64,000 bases of DNA from Sphingobacteriaceae bacterium (lineage in GTDB: Bacteria; Bacteroidota; Bacteroidia; B-17B0; Aurantibacillaceae), in contig JADJLA010000008.1 in assembly GCA_016705695.1 (NCBI GenBank), forward strand, positions 1 to 64,000. Direction: 5' to 3'. Made by a program: the position numbers and the translations under genes. This document shows, piece by piece, positions 42,473 through 51,249 of the stretch. Position 1 is the first letter of the stretch. The number at the start of each line of letters is the position of its first letter. The notes beneath the pieces were generated by a model. The model ran no database searches. It was not told where the DNA came from and saw only the letters and a program-made list of their open reading frames with translations.

Positions 42473-44158
42473 TTAATTAAAAGCAAAAGCCACTTGCGAA
42501 TTCTTAGGTGATTTTACTTGGTAAGAAAGCGTTAATTTTTTGGTGTCTTTCGCTTGTATGGTTGTTCTCCATGTCAATAAACCACTTATCTCTTCGTATT
42601 TAGCTCCGGACAATTCTTTTTTCTCTATCACAATGTTCTTGTCTTGCGATAAAGGTAATTGATCTTCAATATCGATCTCAATTTTTTGTGAGCGCGAATT
42701 TTTCATGGTGATCTCATAGGTGTATTGATGAACTTTATCGTTATCAAAGAATTTTTCAAAACTCTTGTCTTTTACTTTGGCACGTTTAACGGCTATGTTC
42801 TTGTCAATTCCTAATGATAATTGTATGGTATCTTCAACACCTCCCGAAGGCAAACTGGTTTGTCCTATATAAGAACCGTCATAATAAATGGAAGCATTTC
42901 CAGCCATAATATTTACTTCTTCCCAATCTGGGATCAATGCTGTTAAATACACATTATTGTTCAGCTTCGGAATTGCCTTATAACGGTACATTGTTTTTAG
43001 ATCTTTTACCATGATGGCAGCATAGTGTTCTTTACCATCCGTTGGAATATTGTAATTCAGTTTAATTTCATATTCAGTTTCGATCATGTTTTCGCTAACA
43101 GACGTATAATTGTATGCAAACTCTGCATCTTTTTCCGCTTCTTGAACAACAACTTCTGCTAAGGAAGCAGCGCCAGCAGATTTTGAATCATAACTGGCCG
43201 GATAATTCTTGTCTCTTCTGTTTGGTTTAATATATCCTAAATACCAAGGGCTCAATTGAGGTAAAGCATACGAACGATTTGGATTTGCCGTTGAAAGAAC
43301 CAATTTTACATTGCTCCAATCGTTACCCGATTGTTGATGGATTTGTGCTTTAAAAGTAAGTTTGACATTTTGTTCGGTAGATAAAGCTCTTAGGTCGTAA
43401 GAAGGCGTCCAACCTGCATTGGTGATATAATAATTGAAATTCAAATTGGCTTGACCGGCTTGGTCAGCAATTAAATGAACGATCACACGATAATCAACGC
43501 GCTCTTCTTCGCCTGTGTTATTTTGATTTGCTAACTCATTATTGATATTGGCCTGACGCTCTAATAATCCACTTTTTTTAAGCTGAATTTTTACGCGTTC
43601 TTTTTTCAATTTCAACTGTTCGGTATTGATGTTATATAATTTTTCGCGCAAAAATGTAAGTCCGTCTTTCAAGAAAGCAATACTGTCTTTTTTAGATAAC
43701 CCCTTATATAAATTATAATTCAACAAAACACCTTTTTCGGTAGTTAATGCTTCTGATTTAGAATTAAGATCTTCTAAGATATAATCAAGCTCCACAATAC
43801 TATCACTAATATTCTTAAGGTATTTTTTGAACTTGGCATCACCATTTTCCTTAGCCTTTTCAAATTCGGGATAATAGATCAGATGTTGAATATCCGTAAT
43901 TATAAAACCACCTGTTCCGCCAACTTGTATGGCAGACGTATTGATGCAATTTTCCAAACCGGTAAATACAATTGTATTTGGTCCGGGCACCACATTAACT
44001 ATCATGTTTCGATGAACTTGCGCACCCTGCATATAAACCACGATCTTGTCGGGTTTGGTTTTTATTAATTTTTCGTTTTCTGCCTTCTCGGCAGACAGGT
44101 CTGCGGCTTTTGTATGAAACATCGTTATACATAAAACCAATGCTAATATATTCTTCAT
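42473..44158 (-). CDS. DUF4139 (mucoidy-inhibitor MuiA-like) exported protein
   Basis: This 561-residue exported protein starts at the ATG at 44158 (KNILALVLCITMFHTKA, signal peptide). A longer frame to 44203 adds 15 hydrophobic residues with no homology look. The N-terminal part (about 35-120) is DUF4140-like (KIVVYMQGAQVHRNM, FTGLENCINTSAIQVGG). The middle has a coiled coil (about 95-215, with many Lys/Glu/Leu) and the C-terminal DUF4139 domain is beta-rich (AGWTPSYDLRALS, WSNVKLVLSTANPN). MuiA-type proteins are linked to capsule or mucoid control in some bacteria. The biochemical role is unknown. Confidence 0.88.
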   Translation of the reverse strand: MKNILALVLCITMFHTKAADLSAEKAENEKLIKTKPDKIVVYMQGAQVHRNMIVNVVPGPNTIVFTGLENCINTSAIQVGGTGGFIITDIQHLIYYPEFEKAKENGDAKFKKYLKNISDSIVELDYILEDLNSKSEALTTEKGVLLNYNLYKGLSKKDSIAFLKDGLTFLREKLYNINTEQLKLKKERVKIQLKKSGLLERQANINNELANQNNTGEEERVDYRVIVHLIADQAGQANLNFNYYITNAGWTPSYDLRALSTEQNVKLTFKAQIHQQSGNDWSNVKLVLSTANPNRSYALPQLSPWYLGYIKPNRRDKNYPASYDSKSAGAASLAEVVVQEAEKDAEFAYNYTSVSENMIETEYEIKLNYNIPTDGKEHYAAIMVKDLKTMYRYKAIPKLNNNVYLTALIPDWEEVNIMAGNASIYYDGSYIGQTSLPSGGVEDTIQLSLGIDKNIAVKRAKVKDKSFEKFFDNDKVHQYTYEITMKNSRSQKIEIDIEDQLPLSQDKNIVIEKKELSGAKYEEISGLLTWRTTIQAKDTKKLTLSYQVKSPKNSQVAFAFN

Positions 44159-44229
44159 AATGATTTCGTTTGTAATTAAGATGAGGATTATTGGAAATTC
44201 CATAAAAATGGAAGCAACCCCAATTTTTT

Positions 44230-44290
44230 AGCCACGGAGACACTAAGGCACGGAGGTTTTTCTAAACTTTGTTTCTTTGCGTCTTTGCGG
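44230..44290. repeat. Fragment of a GCCACGGAG/CTTTGCGG intergenic repeat
   Basis: It reads from AGCCACGGAGACACTAAGG to CTTTGCGTCTTTGCGG. It shares the CTTTGCG words with the two 245-bp repeats. It sits in the gap between the DUF4139 gene and ftsK. The rest of this gap (to 44442) holds nothing I can name. Confidence 0.5.
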
Positions 44291-44442
44291 TTAAAATTAT
44301 AGCGGTTTGCGAGTTATGCATTGACCGTGAAACCCTTGAAAACACTACAAAAAGCTTGTAGATGTATTCAACACCCCGCAGTTAACAACATTTTGACCTC
44401 AAAATCGGCTAAAAAGGCCATTACACTATATTTATTAGCTGT

Positions 44443-47103
44443 ATGAGCACCGCAAAAAAAAATAAATTTAGGGAAACACCTATTCTCGAAACTACGTTTG
44501 TTGAAGATACAGTAGACGAACAAGAAATTGAAGACTTTGAACCCGAGGTTAAAAAACCAAAGGAGAAAAAGAACAAACAAAAGGCCGAGAAAAAGGAGAA
44601 GGTGAAAGAAACCGTTAAGGATACTGAACCTGTTGCAGAAAAAGTTTCTGCCAAAGTAAACTTAAAGCAACGTTTGGATCAGATCCTTACGATCTATCGT
44701 ACTGAGCAAACTCAAAAAATAATTGGACTTGTGCTTATTTTGTTCTCGGCGTATTTTGCTGTGGCATTTGTTTCTTACTTTTTTACGCACGAAGTTGATC
44801 ATGATAAAGTAATGGCGCCCTTGAGCGAATTCTTTAGTAAAGAAGTAAAGGTTCAAAACTGGCTTGGTAAATTTGGCGCGTTATTCTCTCATTTCTTTAT
44901 TTATAAAGGATTTGGTGTTGCCTCGTTCATTATGGTTCCCGTTCTAGCTTTGTTTGGAGTTCAAAAACTCATCCAACGTAAATTCATAAACATTTCTGCA
45001 TTCAACGCAAAGTGGTTGTTCATAATGGTTTGGTCGTCGTTAACCTTATCATACATTTTTCAAGATCAATTGAATTTTATTGGCGGTGGTTATGGATATT
45101 ACATTAACGAACAAATAATAAATGTTTTAGGTGGAGCAGGATTATTAGTGATGTTAGGATTCACAATGCTAACGTTCTTAGTTCTTGTGGTAAATCTTTC
45201 ATTTAAATTACCAAAACCTGATTTGAGCGAAAATGAAGCTATAGAAAGTGAAATAGCCGAAACAAAACCTGTTGCCGAAAATGTGGTAGATGAAGAAGCG
45301 GTAAGACTTAGCAAGGAAGAAGAAGAACGCTTACACACATTTGAAGTTAAACCTGCAACCGATGAGCCACCTCTGAATGTTCACGAAAAAGTTGAATTAG
45401 CAATTATTGATTCGCAATTAGATAAACAAGCGCGCGAAGAAATAAAGGAACTATTATTGAATGCTGAACCTGAAGTTACAAAAGACGATACAAAAAAAGG
45501 CGAAGCAGAATTTGAGGTAAAAGCTACGGTTGAAGAACCTGTAATTACCGAAGAAGAAAATAAAGCGGCAAGTTTAGTTGAGCAATTTGGTGAGTACGAC
45601 CCTACCTTAGATCTTGGTTCTTATAAATTCCCTGAGTTCGATCTATTAAATGATTATGGAACCGGACAAGGAAAAGTTAATCAAGAAGAATTGGTTGCAA
45701 ATAAAGATCGCATCATCAATACATTAAAAAATTACGGAATTGAGATCGAGAAAATAATGGCAACGGTTGGTCCAACTGTAACACTTTACGAAATTGTTCC
45801 GGCTGCCGGTGTGCGTATCTCAAAAATTAAAAACCTGGAAGATGATATCGCTTTAAGTTTAGCGGCCTTAGGTATTCGTATCATTGCGCCAATTCCGGGT
45901 AAAGGAACCATTGGTATTGAAGTTCCAAATCAAACACCTGAAATGGTGCCAATGCGTAATATATTAGCGTCTGAAAAATTCAATAATTCAAATTACGAGT
46001 TACCAATTGCTTTAGGAAAAACCATTAGCAACGAGATCTTCATTGCCGACCTCGCAAAAATGCCTCACTTATTAATGGCCGGAGCAACTGGTCAAGGTAA
46101 ATCAGTTGGATTAAATGCGATCTTGGTTTCTCTTCTTTATAAAAAGCATCCTGCGCAAATTAAATTTGTTTTGGTTGATCCTAAAAAAGTGGAGTTAACC
46201 TTGTTCAATAAGATCGAACGCCACTTCTTAGCAAAGCTTCCAAACTCAGAAGATGCTATCATTACCGATAACACCAAAGTAATTCATACACTTAATTCAT
46301 TGTGTATTGAAATGGATAATCGTTATGCATTATTACAAGATGCGCAGGTAAGGAATATTAAAGAGTACAATACAAAATTCATTAACCGTAAATTAAATCC
46401 TGAGAACGGACATAAATACTTACCTTATATAGTATTAGTAGTGGATGAGTTCGCCGACTTAATTATGACGGCTGGTAAGGAAGTAGAAACACCAATTGCT
46501 CGTTTAGCGCAACTTGCCCGTGCCATTGGAATACATTTAATTATTGCTACTCAACGTCCTTCGGTAAACATTATCACAGGTACAATTAAAGCTAACTTCC
46601 CTGCACGTATCGCATTTAGAGTTACTAGTAAAATTGATTCGCGTACTATTTTAGATTCGGGTGGAGCAGAACAATTAATTGGAAGAGGAGATATGTTATT
46701 GAGTACAGGAAATGATCTTATTCGAATTCAATGTGCATTTGTTGATACACCTGAAGTAGAAAAAATAACTGAATTCATTGGTGCTCAACGCGCATATCCA
46801 ACCGCATTTATGTTACCTGAGTATGTTGGTCCGGAAGGCGAGGGTGGAGCAGGCGAAGTTGATTTAAGCGAACGCGATAAAATGTTTGATGATGCTGCTA
46901 AATTGGTTGTTCAGTTTCAACAAGGAAGCGCATCTTTTCTTCAGCGTAAATTAAAACTCGGATATAACCGTGCAGGTAGAATTGTTGATCAATTGGAAGC
47001 AGCCGGATTCATCGGCCCTTTTGAAGGATCAAAAGCTCGCGAGGTATTGGTTAAGGATATGGCTCAGTTGGAGGAAATTTTACAAAAATTAAGAAATAAG
47101 TAA
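44443..47103 (+). CDS. ftsK: FtsK/SpoIIIE DNA translocase
   Basis: This 886-residue chromosome-segregation motor of the division septum has an N-terminal Lys/Glu-rich tail (about 1-70), four membrane helices (about 90-260), an acidic linker (about 265-400), and a translocase motor (about 410-790) with Walker A GATGQGKSVGLN (about 547), a Walker B around YIVLVVDEFADLI and LIIATQRPSVNIITG. The C-terminal gamma winged-helix (about 815-886: FLQRKLKLGYNRAGRIVDQLEAAG) reads the KOPS polarity signals. It starts the ftsK-lolA unit; lolA follows after 72 bases. Confidence 0.96.
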   Translation: MSTAKKNKFRETPILETTFVEDTVDEQEIEDFEPEVKKPKEKKNKQKAEKKEKVKETVKDTEPVAEKVSAKVNLKQRLDQILTIYRTEQTQKIIGLVLILFSAYFAVAFVSYFFTHEVDHDKVMAPLSEFFSKEVKVQNWLGKFGALFSHFFIYKGFGVASFIMVPVLALFGVQKLIQRKFINISAFNAKWLFIMVWSSLTLSYIFQDQLNFIGGGYGYYINEQIINVLGGAGLLVMLGFTMLTFLVLVVNLSFKLPKPDLSENEAIESEIAETKPVAENVVDEEAVRLSKEEEERLHTFEVKPATDEPPLNVHEKVELAIIDSQLDKQAREEIKELLLNAEPEVTKDDTKKGEAEFEVKATVEEPVITEEENKAASLVEQFGEYDPTLDLGSYKFPEFDLLNDYGTGQGKVNQEELVANKDRIINTLKNYGIEIEKIMATVGPTVTLYEIVPAAGVRISKIKNLEDDIALSLAALGIRIIAPIPGKGTIGIEVPNQTPEMVPMRNILASEKFNNSNYELPIALGKTISNEIFIADLAKMPHLLMAGATGQGKSVGLNAILVSLLYKKHPAQIKFVLVDPKKVELTLFNKIERHFLAKLPNSEDAIITDNTKVIHTLNSLCIEMDNRYALLQDAQVRNIKEYNTKFINRKLNPENGHKYLPYIVLVVDEFADLIMTAGKEVETPIARLAQLARAIGIHLIIATQRPSVNIITGTIKANFPARIAFRVTSKIDSRTILDSGGAEQLIGRGDMLLSTGNDLIRIQCAFVDTPEVEKITEFIGAQRAYPTAFMLPEYVGPEGEGGAGEVDLSERDKMFDDAAKLVVQFQQGSASFLQRKLKLGYNRAGRIVDQLEAAGFIGPFEGSKAREVLVKDMAQLEEILQKLRNK

Positions 47104-47175
47104 TTATTTTAGAACTTTTATGAGAATTGATGCCTAAATTGGCACCGAATTTGAACTATGTAGAGTAAAAGAACC

Positions 47176-47829
47176 ATGAAGAATTTTTTGATTATATTGA
47201 GCTCATTAGTGTTGTTGAATGTGAATGCGCAGGATCAGGACCCAAAAGCAAAAGCTATTTTAGACGACCTGAGCAAAACTACAAAGTCATACAAAACCAT
47301 TACTACTGATTTTGTTTTAACGATGTACAATAAAGACAAAAAACAGATCGAAAAGCAAGCCGGTAAAGTTGTAACAAAGGGTCAAATGTTTAAGTTGGAT
47401 ATTCCCGGTAACGCAATTGTGTGCGACGGAAAAACTATTTGGAATCATAATAAGGATGCAAAAGAGGTTACTATTAAAACTTTTGACGCTACTAATAATG
47501 ATCAGTTAAATCCAAGTAAGATCTTCACCATTTATGAATCGGGCTTTAAGTACAAATATATTGCCGAGGAAAAAGTAGGAACAGTAGTTTGTCATGCAAT
47601 TGATCTTTATCCTACCGTTGATCAAGGAAAGAAGAAATATCATTCTATTAAGATATACATTGATAAAACAAAAAAGCAGGTGGTTCAAATGAAGGTAATG
47701 ATGAAAGATCAAAGCACGAATGTGTATGATATTAAAGGACTAAAACCTAATTTATCAATTGACGATAAAGCGTTTACTTTTGACACCAAACCTTTTAAGC
47801 CTGATCAAATTATTGACGAAAGGGACTAG
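47176..47829 (+). CDS. lolA: LolA outer-membrane lipoprotein carrier
   Basis: This 217-residue periplasmic chaperone has a signal peptide ending at NVNAQ and a LolA-type beta-barrel half-shell: TKSYKTITTDFVLTMYNKDKKQIEKQAG, GQMFKLDIPGNAIVCDGKTIWNHNK and IKIYIDKTKKQVVQMKVMMKDQS. It ferries lipoproteins released by the LolCDE system to the outer membrane. The many lipoproteins in this window are potential clients. Typical of the ftsK-lolA order found widely in Gram-negative bacteria. Confidence 0.94.
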   Translation: MKNFLIILSSLVLLNVNAQDQDPKAKAILDDLSKTTKSYKTITTDFVLTMYNKDKKQIEKQAGKVVTKGQMFKLDIPGNAIVCDGKTIWNHNKDAKEVTIKTFDATNNDQLNPSKIFTIYESGFKYKYIAEEKVGTVVCHAIDLYPTVDQGKKKYHSIKIYIDKTKKQVVQMKVMMKDQSTNVYDIKGLKPNLSIDDKAFTFDTKPFKPDQIIDERD

Positions 47830-47869
47830 TTGAAAGTATTCTTCGCAGCTCTGCTGCTCAAGTTTTTTA

Positions 47870-47986
47870 GCCACAAATTGCACGAATTTTCACTAATCTA
47901 AACGCATTAATGAAACCCAAATTAAGCATAGATTGGTGTAATTTTTGTGTAAATACAGATTGGTGAAAATTCTTGGAATTCGTGGC
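47870..47986. repeat. 117-bp inverted repeat starting GCCACAAATTGCACG
   Basis: The outer arms GCCACAAATTGCACGAATTT (from 47870) and the reverse of the right end pair at about 25 of 30 positions. A second inner pairing is AGCATAGATTGGTG with AGATTGGTG. The 47830-48238 gap contains this element and then about 250 bases of AT-rich leader without a gene, possibly the 5' untranslated region of rho. Confidence 0.7.
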
Positions 47987-48323
47987 AAGATACCTTAAAC
48001 CAGAAAGCATGACTAAAAAACCCTGTTTTTTTTGCTTAAAATGTTTTGTTTGAGAGAAATTTTTAGTATCATTGTATCATAATTCGCTATTTGCCTCTTC
48101 CGGTGAATAACAATCAATCCAAAAGTCATTAACAGAATCCCAACAATAACCGTTTAATTATGTTTGAAGGAATCACTTTGAACAAAAAATCCTTGATCTA
48201 AACTAAGAACACATTACATACTGAACATTTAAGAAACTATGGCAGATAAAAAACCTAACCCAAGATCGGATAAAGATCCAGGAAAAAGAAAAACGTCCTC
48301 GCAAGATCGTAAAGCTAGATCCT

Positions 48324-49670
48324 ATGCGCGAAGACTCGGTTCAGGAAACAACAAACGAGGAAGTAGCCGAAGAAGTTATTGCACCTGTTGAAGAAAAAAC
48401 AGAAACTGTTGAGTCTGCTACTGAATCAACTTCTTCAAACGAAACCAATGAATCGAACGAGTCGAATTCAAATGAGTCGCATTCGATGAATGTGAATGAA
48501 CAAGGACCGCAAACCGAAGAACAAAAAAAGGTAGATAAGGTTTATTATAATTTTGACAATATTGTTTTTGCTACAGGAGTTCTAGAGATCATGCCGGATG
48601 GTTATGGTTTTTTACGCAGTTCTGATTACAACTATCATAACTCACCTGATGACGTTTACGTTTCTCAATCACAAATAAAATTATTTGGTTTACGTACAGG
48701 TGATGTTGTTACAGGCGGTGTTCGTCCTCCAAAAGAAGGTGAAAAATATTTCCCACTTATTAAGGTTGAACAAATTAATGGTCGCGAGCCCGGTTTTGTA
48801 CGTGATCGCGTAATGTTCGAATATCTAACACCATTATTTCCTAACGAAAAAATCAAACTAACCGGTCATCCGCAAGAGAATATGAGTGTGCGTGTGATGG
48901 ATATGTTTGCTCCAATTGGTAAAGGGCAGCGTGGTTTAATTGTGGCACAACCAAAAACTGGTAAAACAGTTCTCTTAAAAGATATTGCGAATGCTATCGC
49001 ATACAATCATCCCGAAATTTATTTGATCATTTTGTTGATCGATGAGCGTCCGGAAGAGGTAACCGATATGGCCCGTAGTGTAAAAGCGGAAGTTGTTTCA
49101 TCAACCTTTGATGAGCCTGCCGATAAACACGTGAAACTTGCTAATATTGTTTTGGAAAAAGCAAAACGTATGGTGGAATGCGGACACGATGTAGTTATTT
49201 TATTAGATAGTATCACCCGTTTAGCACGTGCATACAATACAGTTTCTCCGGCCAGCGGTAAAGTATTATCGGGTGGGGTGGATGCAAATGCCTTACATAA
49301 ACCAAAACGTTTCTTTGGTGCTGCACGTAAAATTGAGAATGGAGGATCGTTAACTATTATTGCGACAGCATTAACAGAAACAGGAAGTAAAATGGACGAG
49401 GTGATCTTTGAAGAATTTAAAGGAACCGGTAATATGGAATTACAGTTAGATCGTAAATTATCTAATCGTCGTGTATATCCTGCCATTGATCTTGTAGCAT
49501 CATCTACACGCCGCGATGATCTTTTATTGGAAAAAGACATGCTCACGCGGATGTGGATCTTGCGTAAACATTTAGCTGATATGAATCCGCAAGAAGCTAT
49601 GGAATTTTTATTGGATAGATTGCGTCGCACGCAAAGCAATGAAGAATTCCTAATTAGTATGAATGGGTAA
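48324..49670 (+). CDS. rho: Transcription termination factor Rho
   Basis: The hexameric RNA helicase Rho ends transcription. The core is complete: RNA-binding fold with GYGFLRS and YVSQSQIKLFGLRTGD, then Walker A QPKTGKTVLLK, Walker B ILLDSITRLARAYN, the Q-loop/R-loop region SGGVDANALHKPKRFFGAAR, and the C-terminal GTGNMELQLDRK. The usual N-terminal Rho_N helical domain is missing. Instead the first 65 residues are Glu/Ser/Asn-rich and low complexity. The true start may be the ATG at 48239, read with a one-base shift at the A-run 48283-48287, which would add about 28 Lys/Arg-rich residues. Bacteroidota Rho often has extra N-terminal sequence, but loss of Rho_N is unusual. Confidence 0.94.
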   Translation: MREDSVQETTNEEVAEEVIAPVEEKTETVESATESTSSNETNESNESNSNESHSMNVNEQGPQTEEQKKVDKVYYNFDNIVFATGVLEIMPDGYGFLRSSDYNYHNSPDDVYVSQSQIKLFGLRTGDVVTGGVRPPKEGEKYFPLIKVEQINGREPGFVRDRVMFEYLTPLFPNEKIKLTGHPQENMSVRVMDMFAPIGKGQRGLIVAQPKTGKTVLLKDIANAIAYNHPEIYLIILLIDERPEEVTDMARSVKAEVVSSTFDEPADKHVKLANIVLEKAKRMVECGHDVVILLDSITRLARAYNTVSPASGKVLSGGVDANALHKPKRFFGAARKIENGGSLTIIATALTETGSKMDEVIFEEFKGTGNMELQLDRKLSNRRVYPAIDLVASSTRRDDLLLEKDMLTRMWILRKHLADMNPQEAMEFLLDRLRRTQSNEEFLISMNG

Positions 49671-49681
49671 ACAAATTTAAA

Positions 49682-50188
49682 ATGAGCAAAAAAGCACTTC
49701 TTCTCGCTGTTATTTATTCTGCATTGGTTATAGCCCTAAAACTTTTTATTTGGCAAGGCGGGCACACATTTGACATGGCTTACAGATGGGCGCATTCATT
49801 TTCTGTATTGGCAATAGTTCCGTTCATTATTTTTGGAATAAAATGGATTCGTGATACTGATAGAGGTGGTTTTGTGGGTGGTAAACAAGCTGGGCGTATT
49901 GGTCTACAAATTGCAATGTTCTCAATTATTTTTTTATTTATTTACAATTACATTGAGTTTAAAAATAGTATGGAATTGTACAAAGCATATTATCATGGCC
50001 CTGAATTCTTTTCAGTTCTTGAAAAAGACCCACAAGCAAAAAAAATTGGTTACGATAAAGCAATTGAAATGATGATCTCAGAATTATCTCCGTTCAAGGC
50101 ATCAACAATGAAAATGTTCTCTTTAGTGGTGATCTCTTTTCCTTGCGCATTTTTGTGCGCGGTGTTTATGAAAAAAAGTCAAGCTTAA
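49682..50188 (+). CDS. Four-helix membrane protein, DUF4199-like
   Basis: The 168-residue protein has four predicted membrane helices: residues about 5-25, 38-58, 76-95 and 140-162. The GGFVGGKQAGRIGLQIAMFS stretch before the third helix and the long loop FKNSMELYKAYYHGPEF resemble DUF4199 proteins, though this is judged by eye. Function unknown. It starts 11 bases after rho and probably rides on its message. Confidence 0.7.
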   Translation: MSKKALLLAVIYSALVIALKLFIWQGGHTFDMAYRWAHSFSVLAIVPFIIFGIKWIRDTDRGGFVGGKQAGRIGLQIAMFSIIFLFIYNYIEFKNSMELYKAYYHGPEFFSVLEKDPQAKKIGYDKAIEMMISELSPFKASTMKMFSLVVISFPCAFLCAVFMKKSQA

Positions 50189-50190
50189 TT

Positions 50191-50315
50191 TGTGTTTGTA
50201 AGAAAACGCCAATTTCTTCGTTATACAGACTTTTCAAAATCCTCATTTACAAAAAGTAAACTCCGGCTTTGAAAAATCTGCATGCCTCGAACTTGACGTT
50301 TTCTTATCAAACACA
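50191..50315. repeat. 125-bp palindromic element with TGTGTTTG ends
   Basis: It begins TGTGTTTGTAAGAAAACG and ends CGTTTTCTTATCAAACACA. The arms also pair at TTTTCAAA/TTTGAAAA inside. It fills the gap between two convergent genes and could fold into a long hairpin. Confidence 0.8.
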
Positions 50316-50343
50316 GGGTTTACACTCAGAAACTAGTTCAGGT

Positions 50344-51192
50344 TTAGTCTACTTCACCTGTTTGATTCGATAGATTTTTAGCGCTGGTGATATCCATTTT
50401 TATACTTCCAATGATGATGTTTGCTTGAACACGCATAGGGATGTGGTTCTTATCATCACTGATCCAAACGTTAAGATCGTCCTCGCTCTTAAATATACGC
50501 CCTTTTTGAACAACAGGTCTAAAGCGTAAACATTTGAATTTACCAATATCTGTTTTAATAGTTTCTCTCCCTATAAATTTTATTTTCACAGGCCAAATTT
50601 CTTTGTCCACAAAACTATTCAGCGAAAAAAGATCACCGGGTTTAGCATTACTAAGATCCAAGCTGCGTGCAGTATAAAATGCACTCACCATATCTTGAAT
50701 ACCCGAAGGCACATCAAATTTTTCACCATTACCAATGTCTACTTTTTTGGTATAATGGTTGAATACATAATCTTGACTAAACTTAAATCCACCTTCATCT
50801 ACACGACGTACAAATAACCAAGGCACCATAGCGTCTCTATCCATATATGTTTCGTAACGATCGCGAACTTTAAAGAACCAATCAGCAGCACCATTGGTAT
50901 AGCCATTAGCAACAATGTGCATTACTTTTCGTCCGCTCACATCCAATAATTGTGGCTTCACTTCAAGTACAGCAACTCCTGCGTTCAAAGCACCGTAATG
51001 CAAGCGGTAAGTTAAGACCTCACCTTCTTTAAATGCAGTGTTTGGTTTATCAGGTAAATTTTCATTTGAACCCACAAATGAAATTTGTTGTTCAATGGTT
51101 TCGGTTCTGCTCAATTTATATCCGGCCGAGCATAAAACAAAAAGTATCATCGCCGTGGCTGAAAATAATTTAAGTTTTTTTGTTGCTTTCAT
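50344..51192 (-). CDS. DUF3108-family exported protein
   Basis: The 282-residue protein has an N-terminal membrane or signal helix (KLKLFSATAMILFVLCSAGY). The mature part is a beta-rich DUF3108 domain: EGEVLTYRLHYGALNAGVAVLEV, DWFFKVRDRYETYMD, PWLFVRRVDEGGFKF, SGIQDMVSAFYTARSLD, KIKFIGRETIKTDIGKFKCLRFRP. The fold is thought to be lipocalin-like. The role is unknown, possibly linked to the envelope. It is next to the PlsC acyltransferase gene, but 57 bases separate the two. Confidence 0.88.
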   Translation of the reverse strand: MKATKKLKLFSATAMILFVLCSAGYKLSRTETIEQQISFVGSNENLPDKPNTAFKEGEVLTYRLHYGALNAGVAVLEVKPQLLDVSGRKVMHIVANGYTNGAADWFFKVRDRYETYMDRDAMVPWLFVRRVDEGGFKFSQDYVFNHYTKKVDIGNGEKFDVPSGIQDMVSAFYTARSLDLSNAKPGDLFSLNSFVDKEIWPVKIKFIGRETIKTDIGKFKCLRFRPVVQKGRIFKSEDDLNVWISDDKNHIPMRVQANIIIGSIKMDITSAKNLSNQTGEVD

Positions 51193-51249
51193 TTTAATAC
51201 AATTTACAACATATGATTACCAAATAGCATGCCAGTTCAAAAATTAAAA

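Noticed and set aside
44443..44700. Small minus-strand open frame over the start of ftsK
   Set aside because: It is a Ser/Phe-rich shadow of the Lys/Glu-rich ftsK N-terminus.
47130..47160. Possible sigma-54 promoter (TTGGCACC then TTGAA) before lolA
   Set aside because: The −24 part fits, but the −12 GC dinucleotide reads GA, and lolA may be carried by the ftsK transcript. Not strong enough to list as a feature.
49019..49639. Long open frame on the minus strand inside rho
   Set aside because: It mirrors the coding sequence of rho, has no recognisable motif, and rho's motifs are certain.
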